The position numbers and the translations under genes are program-made. A DNA stretch of 5,844 bases from an uncultured Collinsella sp. (GTDB lineage: Bacteria; Actinomycetota; Coriobacteriia; Coriobacteriales; Coriobacteriaceae). The stretch's first letter is position 1. The number at the start of each line of letters is the position of its first letter. The stretch covers positions 1 through 5,844 of the forward strand of contig URJD01000121.1 of assembly GCA_900548075.1 (NCBI GenBank), written 5' to 3'. Shown one piece after another: positions 1 to 5,810 of the stretch. The notes beneath the pieces were generated by a model that worked only from the letters and a program-made list of their open reading frames with translations, made no database searches and was not told the origin of the DNA.

Positions 1-20
1 ACAAAGCCAAGGAGGCTACG

Positions 21-1103
21 TTGAAGAGAAGCAATCTGGGCTATGTGCTGGTGCTAATCGCCGCGCTTATGTGGGGCACCATCGGAATCTTTGTCAATGG
101 AATATCGGCCCTTGGCGTTTCGTCTCAGAGCATGGCGGCCTTTCGCCTGTTATCGGGTGCCATCTTGATGGCTCCGGTCTTGGCATTTATTGGTTGTCAG
201 GGAGGTGCTCGTGAGGGAAAAGCCTCGGGTCCTATGGCGCTCTTCAAGGCAAGCCCCAAAGAGCTTGTTCCCTGCGCGCTTGTCGGTATCGTCGGCCTGG
301 CCATCGCCAACACCTGCTATTACGAGTGCATGGGCGAAGTTGGCATGTCCACGGCATCGGTGCTGCTCTACACCTCGCCGGTGTTCGGCGTCGCGCTCGG
401 CCGCGTGCTCTATCGCGAGGGCGTGACCCCCAACAAGCTCGTTGCCATCGTCTTTAACATCGTTGGCTGCGTGCTCGCGGTGACGAGTGGCGACCTGTCT
501 GGTTTCCATTTCTCGGTTTGGGGCGTTGCTTCGGGCGTGATCGCCGGGCTTTGCGGCGCGTTGTTGGCGGTGTTTAGCCGCATGGCCACCAAGACGCTGC
601 ATCCGCTGGCCGTCACGTTTTGGGGCTTTGTCTTTGGCGGGTGCTTTATGGCGGCGCTTTCGGCTCCGTGGTCCGATGTGGCCGCAGCGATGTCCCCGCA
701 GCTCATCCTGCTGTTTGCGGGCTTTGGCTTTATCCCTACGGCCCTTGCGTACATCTTCTATATGCAGGGTCTTTCCATGGATCTTGAGACATCGAAGGTG
801 CCGGTCGTGGCTTCGTTCGAAACCGTGGCGACCGTCCTGGTGGGCATTGGCATCTATGCCGAGTCCGCCGGCGCGATCAAAGTCCTGGGCATCGTGCTGG
901 TGCTCGCGTCCATCCTGATTATGAACACCGACTTCTCCAGGCTGCGCAACAGTGTGTTTGTCGGTCATGTCGTTGAGAGCATGACCTTTAAGCCCAACGC
1001 GTGGTGGACGGAAAAATCGCAGGACATGGATCTGTTTACCGAGCGCACGGGCATTACGCTGCAGACCAATGTTCAGGAAAGCCCCTGGTACTTCGTGCGA
1101 TAG
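21..1103 (+). CDS. EamA/DMT-family drug/metabolite transporter with C-terminal extension
   Basis: Predicted inner-membrane permease of the EamA (RhaT-like, 10-TM DMT) family, 360 aa. Two homologous hydrophobic halves are visible, about residues 7-155 and 166-303. The first half opens with a typical LMWGTIGIF helix (16-24) and contains an ALGRVLYREG-type segment (125-134); the second repeats the pattern (SFETVATVLVGIGIYAE, 265-281). Family members export or import small metabolites, amino acids or sugars; the substrate cannot be told here. The TTG start is chosen because AAGGAGG (9-15) sits 5 nt upstream; the first in-frame ATG is at residue 17, inside the first helix. Oddity: members usually end soon after the tenth helix at about 300 aa, but this one runs on for about 55 hydrophilic residues (305-360) containing two adjacent Trp. 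It is separated from the downstream PTS operon by a promoter region, so it is probably not part of that operon, although no clear terminator follows it. The family call is firm. Confidence 0.9.
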   Translation: MKRSNLGYVLVLIAALMWGTIGIFVNGISALGVSSQSMAAFRLLSGAILMAPVLAFIGCQGGAREGKASGPMALFKASPKELVPCALVGIVGLAIANTCYYECMGEVGMSTASVLLYTSPVFGVALGRVLYREGVTPNKLVAIVFNIVGCVLAVTSGDLSGFHFSVWGVASGVIAGLCGALLAVFSRMATKTLHPLAVTFWGFVFGGCFMAALSAPWSDVAAAMSPQLILLFAGFGFIPTALAYIFYMQGLSMDLETSKVPVVASFETVATVLVGIGIYAESAGAIKVLGIVLVLASILIMNTDFSRLRNSVFVGHVVESMTFKPNAWWTEKSQDMDLFTERTGITLQTNVQESPWYFVR

Positions 1104-1181
1104 GGGGTTGCGCGCGGCGTCCGACCTGGGGTTATCCAGCCAGCGCCGGCCTACCCAAGACCATCGTTTCGATTGCGTTAA

Positions 1182-1215
1182 ACCCGCCAACGGTCGTTTT
1201 TCACCCGCGAACGGT
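1182..1215 (+). promoter_or_regulatory. Direct repeat pair, candidate regulator binding sites
   Basis: Two 13-bp copies, ACCCGCCAACGGT (1182-1194) and ACCCGCGAACGGT (1203-1215), differ at one base and start 21 bp apart, close to two helical turns, so a bound regulator would meet both on the same face of the DNA. Their centres lie about 58 and 79 bp upstream of the transcription start inferred from the TATAAT box. That spacing suits an activator, which the lack of a recognisable -35 box would also suggest. The repeat is seen directly; its role is inferred. No regulator gene is in the window. Confidence 0.5.
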
Positions 1216-1240
1216 TTATATACTAATTATCAATATCCGC

Positions 1241-1255
1241 AACGTATAAGACGTT
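1241..1255 (+). promoter_or_regulatory. AACGT-n5-ACGTT inverted repeat, candidate operator
   Basis: A perfect 5-bp inverted repeat (AACGT 1241-1245, ACGTT 1251-1255) with a 5-nt spacer directly abuts and overlaps by one base the TATAAT box. A protein bound here would block RNA polymerase, so a repressor operator is possible. The arms are short and lie in AT-rich DNA, so chance is a real alternative. Confidence 0.3.
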
Positions 1256-1260
1256 ATAAT
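1255..1260 (+). promoter_or_regulatory. Likely -10 box of the PTS operon promoter
   Basis: A perfect TATAAT hexamer at 1255-1260 lies in a local AT-rich stretch (about 1214-1260) that stands out in GC-rich surroundings, 26 bp before the EIIAB start codon. The predicted transcript would begin near 1267, leaving a leader of about 20 nt that holds the AAGGAGG ribosome binding site (1273-1279). No TTGACA-like -35 is found at 16-18 bp spacing (1232-1237 reads AATATC), which suggests dependence on an activator. An overlapping weaker TATAAG (1245-1250) is also present. Confidence 0.55.
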
Positions 1261-1286
1261 GACCATAACGAAAAGGAGGAGGCAAG

Positions 1287-2210
1287 ATGAATCAGATCAT
1301 TCTCGCATCTCATGGCGGCCTGGCCGCAGGCGCCAAAGACACGCTCGAGATGGTTCTCGGCGACGTGTCGAACGTCCACGTCGTGTCGCTTGCTCGTGAC
1401 GACAAGGAGCCCATCACCAATAAGGTGGACGCCATGATCGCCACGTTCAACGCGGACGACACCGTCTATGTGCTGACCGATATGCTCGGCAGCTCGGTCA
1501 ACAACAACATGGTCGAGCTTTCCAAGAACGGCACGAAGTTCACGGTTGTCAGCGGTTTCAACATCCCGCTGGCGCTCACGCTCGCTATGAGCCCCGTCCC
1601 CGTCAAGGGCGCCGAGCTCGCGGCCCTCATCAACGAGGCCCGCACCGGTCTGACCAACCCCAACGCACCGGTCGAGGCCGCCGCGGCTCCCGCCAAGAAG
1701 GCTAAGGCGCCCCGTCACAGCTCCGGTCCCGCCAAGATCGTCCTCGCACGTCTTGACTACCGTCTGCTGCACGGCCAGGTCGTTTTTACCTGGACCACCA
1801 AGGTTCAGGCCGAGCGCATCATCGTCGTCGACAACGCTGCCGCCAACGATGACATCAAGAAGGGCGCTCTTAAGCTGGCCAAGCCCCAGGGCGTGCGCCT
1901 GAACGTCTTCACCGTCGAGCGTGCCCTCGCCAAGATGGACAAGCTCAACACCCTCGGCGAGCGCGTCATGTTCGTCTTTGGCAACACTGCCGAGATGCTG
2001 CAGTTCTGCAAGGGCTACAAGCTCGATGCCATCAACCTGGGCGCCACCGCCAACCACGACGGTGCCGATCAGGTCGGCGGTAAGGACAGCTCCGTCTTCC
2101 TCGACGCCACCCAGAAGGCCGACGTCAATCAGCTGCTCGACATGGGCATCAAGCTCTATGTTCAGCAGACCCCTACGTATCAGAGCGTCGACATCGACGC
2201 CAAGCTGTAA
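1287..2210 (+). CDS. PTS mannose-family EIIA-EIIB fusion protein
   Basis: Cytoplasmic phosphotransfer subunit of a mannose-family PTS, 307 aa, passing phosphate from HPr to the sugar. The EIIA domain (about 1-125) opens with IILASHGG, where His9 matches the phosphorylated His10 of E. coli ManX. An Ala/Pro/Lys-rich linker (about 127-149) leads to the EIIB domain (150-307). This carries the signature RLDYRLLHGQV (155-165), with His162 as the phosphoryl carrier. Most EIIB-Man proteins have D, E or S where this one has Tyr158. A-B fusion occurs in E. coli ManX, whereas many other systems have separate A and B genes, including the gfr glucoselysine/fructoselysine operon as I recall it. The ATG has AAGGAGG (1273-1279) 7 nt upstream. 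It is the first gene of a tight EIIAB-EIIC-EIID group. Domain assignment is firm; sugar specificity cannot be read from these domains. Confidence 0.95.
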   Translation: MNQIILASHGGLAAGAKDTLEMVLGDVSNVHVVSLARDDKEPITNKVDAMIATFNADDTVYVLTDMLGSSVNNNMVELSKNGTKFTVVSGFNIPLALTLAMSPVPVKGAELAALINEARTGLTNPNAPVEAAAAPAKKAKAPRHSSGPAKIVLARLDYRLLHGQVVFTWTTKVQAERIIVVDNAAANDDIKKGALKLAKPQGVRLNVFTVERALAKMDKLNTLGERVMFVFGNTAEMLQFCKGYKLDAINLGATANHDGADQVGGKDSSVFLDATQKADVNQLLDMGIKLYVQQTPTYQSVDIDAKL

Positions 2211-2215
2211 TCAAC

Positions 2216-2229
2216 CAGGCTTTTGCCTG
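2216..2229 (+). other. Small intercistronic hairpin between EIIAB and EIIC
   Basis: CAGGC (2216-2220) and GCCTG (2225-2229) form a 5-bp stem with a TTTT loop in the 36-bp spacer between the EIIAB stop and the EIIC start. It ends just before the EIIC ribosome binding site (AAAGGAG, 2234-2240). There is no U-tract after it, so it is not a terminator. It could tune 3' stability or translation of the flanking genes, but it is short. Confidence 0.35.
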
Positions 2230-2246
2230 ACTGAAAGGAGAAGGGT

Positions 2247-3041
2247 ATGAATACGTTCATCAGTGCGGTGCTCGTCGGCCTCGTCGGCGTGTTCTGCATG
2301 TGGGACTCCCGCCTGCTCGGTCGTCTTAACTTCGAGCAGCCCCTCGTTGGCGCTACGCTCGTCGGTCTGCTGCTGGGCGATGTGCCCACCGGCCTTGCCG
2401 TCGGTGCCGCCGTCGAGCTCGTGTCCATGGGCCTGGTGCAGGTCGGCGCCGCCGTTCCGCCCGATATGGTCCTGGGCGGCATCGTGGCCGCTGCCTTTGC
2501 GTGCCTGACCGATGCTTCCGCCGAGACCGCCATGACGATCGCCATCCCGGTCGCCGTCCTGGGTCAGCTCCTCGGCATCGTGTTCCGTTCCATCATCGCC
2601 GCCCTCACCCATGTGGCAGATAGCGCGATCGATAACGGAAAGTTCAAGACTGCCTACCGTATGCACATCTGCGCCGGCTCCGGTCTGTACGCCGTCATGT
2701 ACTTCCTGCCGATCTTCCTCGCCGTCTTTGTTGGCACCGACCTGGTTCAGGCCATCGTCAACATGGTTCCCGAGTGGCTGTCCACTGGTCTTAACGTTTC
2801 GACCAAGATCATGACCGCCTACGGCTTGGCCCTGCTGCTCACCATGATGATCAAGAAGGGTATGACTCCGTTCCTGTTCATCGGTTTCCTGCTCGCCGCT
2901 TACCTCAACCTGTCCGTCATCGCGGTCGCTCTGATCGGTGTGTGCCTGGCTGTCGTCTTCATGGGCTTCAAGTTCAACGGTTCCCATGCAGCCGCCGGTG
3001 TCGATTCCGACTACGATCCGCTCGAAGACGACGAAGACTAA
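2247..3041 (+). CDS. PTS mannose-family EIIC permease subunit
   Basis: Integral membrane subunit, 264 aa, which with EIID forms the sugar channel of a mannose-family PTS. The protein is strongly hydrophobic with several predicted helices. The conserved family segment is at about 38-73, reading LVGLLLGDVPTGLAVGAAVE and continuing to GAAVPPD, the substrate-pocket region of EIIC-Man proteins. The length is normal for the family. The C-terminus is a cytoplasmic-looking acidic tail (253-264, rich in Asp/Glu). AAAGGAG (2234-2240) lies 6 nt before the ATG. The gene follows EIIAB by 36 bp, and its stop codon overlaps the ribosome binding site of EIID, so the three subunits are almost certainly one transcript and translationally linked. 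Substrate is not evident from sequence; the downstream deglycase suggests a glycated amine. Confidence 0.95.
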   Translation: MNTFISAVLVGLVGVFCMWDSRLLGRLNFEQPLVGATLVGLLLGDVPTGLAVGAAVELVSMGLVQVGAAVPPDMVLGGIVAAAFACLTDASAETAMTIAIPVAVLGQLLGIVFRSIIAALTHVADSAIDNGKFKTAYRMHICAGSGLYAVMYFLPIFLAVFVGTDLVQAIVNMVPEWLSTGLNVSTKIMTAYGLALLLTMMIKKGMTPFLFIGFLLAAYLNLSVIAVALIGVCLAVVFMGFKFNGSHAAAGVDSDYDPLEDDED

Positions 3042-3054
3042 GGAGGAACACACT

Positions 3055-3888
3055 ATGGCAACCGCAACCAAGGACGTGTCCCTGAACAAGAAGGTCAGCC
3101 AGTTCTTCTGGCGCTCCTGGGCCATCCAGGCCTCTTGGAACTACGAGCGTCAGATGAACATGGGCTTCCTCTACGGCATGGTTCCCACGCTCGACCGCCT
3201 CTATCCGGACGAGTCCGACCCCAAGCAGCTCGCTGCTAAGAAAGAGGCTTACCACCGTCACATGGCGTTCTACAACTGCACCCCGCAGACGAGCGCCTTT
3301 ATCCTGGGCCTCACCGCCTCCATGGAGGAGGAGTACGCCAAGGATCCCGAGAACTTCGATCCCGATTCGATCAACGCGGTCAAGACCTCCCTCATGGGTC
3401 CGCTTTCCGGCATCGGTGACTCCTTCTTCCAGGGTACCATCCGCGTTATCGCTTTTGGCCTGGGCGTTCAGTTGGCTCAGCAGGGCTCCATCATGGGCCC
3501 GATCCTGGCCATGCTCATCTCCATCGTCCCCTCTGTGCTGATCACTTGGTTCGCAGCCAAGATGGGCTATCAGGGCGGCCACGAGTACCTGAGCAAGCTT
3601 CAGGGCGGCGACCTCATGGAGAAGCTCATGTATGTCTGCGGCATCGTGGGCCTTATGTCCGTGGGCGGCATGATCGCTACGCTGATCGGCGCCACCACCC
3701 CGCTGCAGTTCGCTGAGGGCACCGTTGTTATCCAGGACATCCTGGACGGCATGATGCCCCAGATGATCTCCCTTGGCCTCACCGGCCTTATGTACTGGCT
3801 CATCAAGAAGAACGTCAACACCGGTTGGCTTCTCGTGATCGCCATCGTGGGCGGCATCGCCCTCTCCGCGGCCGGCATCCTGGCCTAG
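3055..3888 (+). CDS. PTS mannose-family EIID permease subunit
   Basis: Membrane subunit unique to mannose-family PTSs, 277 aa, partner of EIIC. The N-terminal half is amphipathic and cytoplasmic with typical EIID features: FFWRSWAIQASWNYERQMN (17-35), the family motif SLMGPLSGIGDSFFQG (112-127), and a preceding segment rich in Glu/Asp (90-105). Hydrophobic helices occupy about 129-168, 192-212 and 236-275. Length is usual for the family. The ATG at 3055 is preferred over an upstream in-frame ATG at 2938, which lies inside the EIIC gene, because AGGAGG (3041-3046) is 8 nt before 3055 and the protein then begins like its relatives. The EIIC stop touches this ribosome binding site. It is the last PTS gene; a 198-bp structured spacer separates it from the SIS protein. 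Confidence 0.95.
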   Translation: MATATKDVSLNKKVSQFFWRSWAIQASWNYERQMNMGFLYGMVPTLDRLYPDESDPKQLAAKKEAYHRHMAFYNCTPQTSAFILGLTASMEEEYAKDPENFDPDSINAVKTSLMGPLSGIGDSFFQGTIRVIAFGLGVQLAQQGSIMGPILAMLISIVPSVLITWFAAKMGYQGGHEYLSKLQGGDLMEKLMYVCGIVGLMSVGGMIATLIGATTPLQFAEGTVVIQDILDGMMPQMISLGLTGLMYWLIKKNVNTGWLLVIAIVGGIALSAAGILA

Positions 3889-3922
3889 TCGCGACCAAGC
3901 GCCTAACCGCTTTCCCCCGGGG

Positions 3923-3953
3923 GCCTGCCTGGCATCCCATACCCCAGGCAGGC
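3923..3953 (+). terminator. Stem-loop after EIID, no U-tract (attenuator or 3'-end stabiliser)
   Basis: GCCTGCCTGG (3923-3932) and CCAGGCAGGC (3944-3953) form a perfect 10-bp stem with an 11-nt loop, starting 34 nt after the EIID stop codon. The left arm overlaps the last base of a CCCCCGGGGG palindrome (3914-3923), offering an alternative fold. The bases after the stem (TTCCATCCCT) are not a run of T, so full intrinsic termination is unlikely. It more plausibly stops some transcripts or protects the upstream PTS mRNA from 3' decay, giving unequal amounts of PTS and deglycase. The structure is seen; the role is inferred. Confidence 0.5.
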
Positions 3954-3965
3954 TTCCATCCCTAA

Positions 3966-3996
3966 ATGCGTCAAAGGGACAGTCCCTTTGTCGCAT
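3966..3996. repeat. REP-like 31-bp imperfect palindrome
   Basis: Two 15-base arms flank a single central A at 3981. The inner arms CAAAGGGAC (3972-3980) and GTCCCTTTG (3982-3990) are perfect complements, and the outer ATGCG/CGCAT (3966-3970, 3992-3996) also pair; the only mismatch is T-T at 3971/3991. The core recurs in part at 5799-5811 (CAAAGGGGACAGT). A palindromic, intergenic, recurring sequence fits a repetitive extragenic palindrome; such elements are often multicopy and mobilised by RAYT-type transposases. As RNA it would form a hairpin with an awkwardly tight loop. Copy number in the genome cannot be seen from here. Confidence 0.6.
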
Positions 3997-4086
3997 CCTC
4001 AACGGGCCGGCGACTCGGTCCAAACCACGGTAACCCTGCGAGCGCCCGGCAATGTGGCGCCGCAAAAATCGAAAGGAATGTGTCAG

Positions 4087-5070
4087 ATGTACGAGATCGA
4101 CCTTAACCTCCCTAAGCAGATCGTCGCTGACGTCCTGTCCAACCACGAGATCCACAGCGTCGCCTTCGTCGGCTGCGGCGCTTCCATGTCCGACCTTTAC
4201 CCTGCCAAGTACTTCCTGGCCAACAACACGGACAAGCTGAACGTTCAGATCTTCACCGCTAACGAGTTCAACTACGACACGCCTTCTTGGGTCAACGAGC
4301 ACACCTTCGTGATCACCTGCTCCCTCGGTGGATCCACGCCCGAGACCGTCGAGGCCAACAAGACCGCCAAGAAGCACAACTGCCCGGTCGTCTCCCTCAC
4401 CAACAAGGCTGGCTCCGCTCTGACCGTCGACGCCGACCACGTCATCGTTCACGGCTTCCACGCCAACTATGCCGCCAAGGCCGAGAAGCCTGGCTACGCC
4501 ATCGCTCTCGCTCTCGAGATCCTTCAGCAGACCGAGGGCTATGATCACTACGAGGATATGATCACCGGCCTCACCAACATCTTCGACCTGTGCGAGAACG
4601 CCGCTCAGCACTGCACCAAGCTCGCCAAGAAGTTCGCCGAGGACTTCAAGGACGACAAGATGATCTACTTCATGGCTTCCGGTGCCTCCGAGAAGATGGC
4701 TTACTCTCACGCCGCCTTCCTGTTCACCGAGATGCAGTGGATCGACGCCGCCGCCTACAACACCGGCGAGTACTTCCACGGCCCGTTCGAGGTTTCCACC
4801 GAGGGTAAGCCCTACGTCTTCTTCATGTCCGATGGTGCTACCCGTCCGATGGACGCCCGCGCCCTCACCTTCCTTGAGCGCATGGGCGCCAAGGTCGCTC
4901 TGATCGACTCCAAGGACTACGGTCTGGCCGACGCCGTGCCGGCGAGCGTCATCACCTACTTCAACCCGCTGCTGCACCTCGCCGTTATGCGCGAGTACGG
5001 CAACCAGATCGCCGAGGCCCGTCAGCACCCGCTGACCATGCGTCGCTACATGTGGAAGCTTTCCTACTAA
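4087..5070 (+). CDS. SIS-domain sugar-amine 6-phosphate deglycase (FrlB/FraB/GfrF-like)
   Basis: Cytosolic enzyme, 327 aa, with two sugar isomerase (SIS) domains (about 10-150 and 170-310) and no glutaminase domain, unlike GlmS. SIS-1 carries VGCGASMSD (28-36) and the phosphate-binding CSLGGSTPET (78-87). SIS-2 carries MASGASEKMAY (196-206), FTEMQW (213-218) and NTGEYFHGPFE (225-235). The C-terminus HPLTMRRYMWKLSY (314-327) resembles the ERRYYGGLVEY end of E. coli FrlB. Glu215 and His231 sit 16 residues apart, the same spacing as the catalytic Glu214 and His230 reported for Salmonella FraB and the matching pair in FrlB. Such enzymes split fructoselysine, glucoselysine or fructose-asparagine 6-phosphate into hexose 6-phosphate plus the amino compound. 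The PTS upstream would supply the phosphorylated substrate. The ATG at 4087 is chosen because GAAAGGA (4071-4077) is 9 nt upstream; the open frame extends back to a TTG at 3988 inside the palindrome, without a ribosome site. Codons are strongly biased, suggesting high expression. A glucosamine-6-phosphate deaminase-like role is a weaker alternative. Confidence 0.85.
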   Translation: MYEIDLNLPKQIVADVLSNHEIHSVAFVGCGASMSDLYPAKYFLANNTDKLNVQIFTANEFNYDTPSWVNEHTFVITCSLGGSTPETVEANKTAKKHNCPVVSLTNKAGSALTVDADHVIVHGFHANYAAKAEKPGYAIALALEILQQTEGYDHYEDMITGLTNIFDLCENAAQHCTKLAKKFAEDFKDDKMIYFMASGASEKMAYSHAAFLFTEMQWIDAAAYNTGEYFHGPFEVSTEGKPYVFFMSDGATRPMDARALTFLERMGAKVALIDSKDYGLADAVPASVITYFNPLLHLAVMREYGNQIAEARQHPLTMRRYMWKLSY

Positions 5071-5101
5071 TCACAAGTAAGTAAACCTTACGGGTTGATT
5101 G

Positions 5102-5135
5102 AAAGGGGATGGGGTTTGCGCCCCGTCCCCTTTTT
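5102..5135 (+). terminator. Rho-independent terminator of the PTS-deglycase operon
   Basis: AAAGGGGATGGGG (5102-5114) pairs with CCCCGTCCCCTTT (5121-5133), a 13-bp stem with one G-T pair and a 6-nt TTTGCG loop, and the right arm runs into five T (5131-5135). It begins 32 nt after the deglycase stop codon, marking the end of the operon. The next start codon is only 20 nt beyond the T-run, so the HAD gene has either its own start site upstream or depends on readthrough. Confidence 0.9.
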
Positions 5136-5155
5136 GCGCTTGAGAGGAGATGCGT

Positions 5156-5785
5156 ATGATCAAGGCAGTGCTGTTTGATATGGACGGCGTGCTGGTCGAT
5201 ACCGAGTGGTTCTACAACCGCCGCCGCGTGGCGTTTATGGAGGAGAAGGGGTTCCACTTTGACGAGATCCCCGATCTCTCGGGGTCTAACGAGCCGGCCA
5301 TTTGGCAGGCGCTGGTGCCCGACGATGTTGAGTTGCGCGAGCGCCTGCGCGTGGAGTACAAGCAGGTCTACAGCCCGGTCCATCCCGTTCCGTATGCCGA
5401 GCTGCTCAACGAGCAGACAGAGCCGGTGATGCGCGAACTGCACGAGCGCGGCGTGAAGTGTGCCATCGCGAGCTCGTCCTATCGCGAGCTGATTGACGAG
5501 CTGGTGGAGATCGCCGGTATCGCCGACGTGCTGGACTACACCATCAGCGGCCACGAGTGCAGCGCGTTTAAGCCCGACCCCGAGATCTACCTGCGCGCCA
5601 TGGAGGCGCTGGGCGTGGAGCCGACCGAGTGCCTGGTCATCGAGGACTCGCCGATGGGTATCGAGGCAGGCAAGCGCTCCGGTGCTCGCGTTTTGGCTTT
5701 GCGTCCGCACGAGGGCGTCAACCTGGACCAGTCCGCCGCCGATACCATCATCGACAACCTCGCCGACATCTTTTCTGCCATCTAG
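5156..5785 (+). CDS. HAD-superfamily hydrolase, beta-phosphoglucomutase/phosphatase-like
   Basis: Cytosolic HAD-superfamily enzyme, 209 aa, subfamily IA with a helical cap (about 16-85). All four catalytic motifs are visible: motif I FDMDGVLVD with nucleophile Asp8 and acid/base Asp10; motif II AIASSS with Ser106 or Ser107; motif III Lys139 in FKPDPEIY; and motif IV VIEDSPMGIEAG with Glu163-Asp164 binding Mg2+. Family members dephosphorylate sugar phosphates or interconvert hexose 1- and 6-phosphates; the substrate cannot be settled from motifs alone. An ATG at 5150 is also in frame, but the AGGAG at 5145-5149 leaves no gap before it, whereas it lies 6 nt before 5156; translation from 5156 also gives the usual MIKAVLFDMDG start. 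The gene lies just past a strong terminator. Its Arg codons are nearly all CGC, unlike the mixed CGT/CGC of the deglycase gene, so it looks less highly expressed. A link to the PTS operon is possible but unproved. Confidence 0.9.
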   Translation: MIKAVLFDMDGVLVDTEWFYNRRRVAFMEEKGFHFDEIPDLSGSNEPAIWQALVPDDVELRERLRVEYKQVYSPVHPVPYAELLNEQTEPVMRELHERGVKCAIASSSYRELIDELVEIAGIADVLDYTISGHECSAFKPDPEIYLRAMEALGVEPTECLVIEDSPMGIEAGKRSGARVLALRPHEGVNLDQSAADTIIDNLADIFSAI

Positions 5786-5798
5786 CAGCAAACCACCA

Positions 5799-5810
5799 CA
5801 AAGGGGACAG
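5799..5810. repeat. Half of a REP-like palindrome
   Basis: CAAAGGGGACAG (5799-5810), 14 bp after the HAD stop codon, matches the left arm and centre of the palindrome at 3972-3983 (CAAAGGGACAGT) apart from one extra G. The expected complementary arm (a GTCCCCTTTG-type sequence) is missing: the sequence changes exactly at 5811, where an insertion-sequence end appears to begin. It is best read as a palindrome interrupted by insertion, or as a solitary half site. Confidence 0.5.

Noticed and set aside
1104..1160. Possible terminator after the transporter gene
   Set aside because: The region is GC-rich and can form weak pairings, but I found no stable stem followed by a T-run.
150..1190. A 346-codon open frame on the - strand opposite the transporter
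   Set aside because: The product is Arg/His/Asp-rich without motifs; the + strand encodes a normal membrane transporter.
2938..3054. Upstream in-frame start for EIID inside the EIIC gene
   Set aside because: It would overlap EIIC by about 100 bp and add a Ser/Thr-rich segment unlike EIID; the ATG at 3055 has a good AGGAGG site.
2211..3125. A 304-codon open frame on the - strand opposite EIIC
   Set aside because: The product is Asp/Gly/His/Gln-rich with no family features, and the + strand encodes an unmistakable EIIC with its own ribosome site.
3988..4086. N-terminal extension of the deglycase from a TTG at 3988
   Set aside because: The start lies within the palindrome, lacks a ribosome binding site, and the added 33 residues do not resemble SIS proteins; the ATG at 4087 has GAAAGGA 9 nt upstream.
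2974..5028. A 684-codon open frame on the - strand
   Set aside because: It lies opposite EIID, the structured spacer and the deglycase, all with clear family motifs. Its product is low-complexity Gly/Val/Asp/His-rich with no recognisable domain, as expected when the opposite strand of GC-rich, codon-biased genes happens to lack stops.
5077..5091. GTAAG-n5-CTTAC inverted repeat after the deglycase
   Set aside because: The arms are only 5 bp, and the strong terminator just downstream accounts for the region; no further role can be supported.
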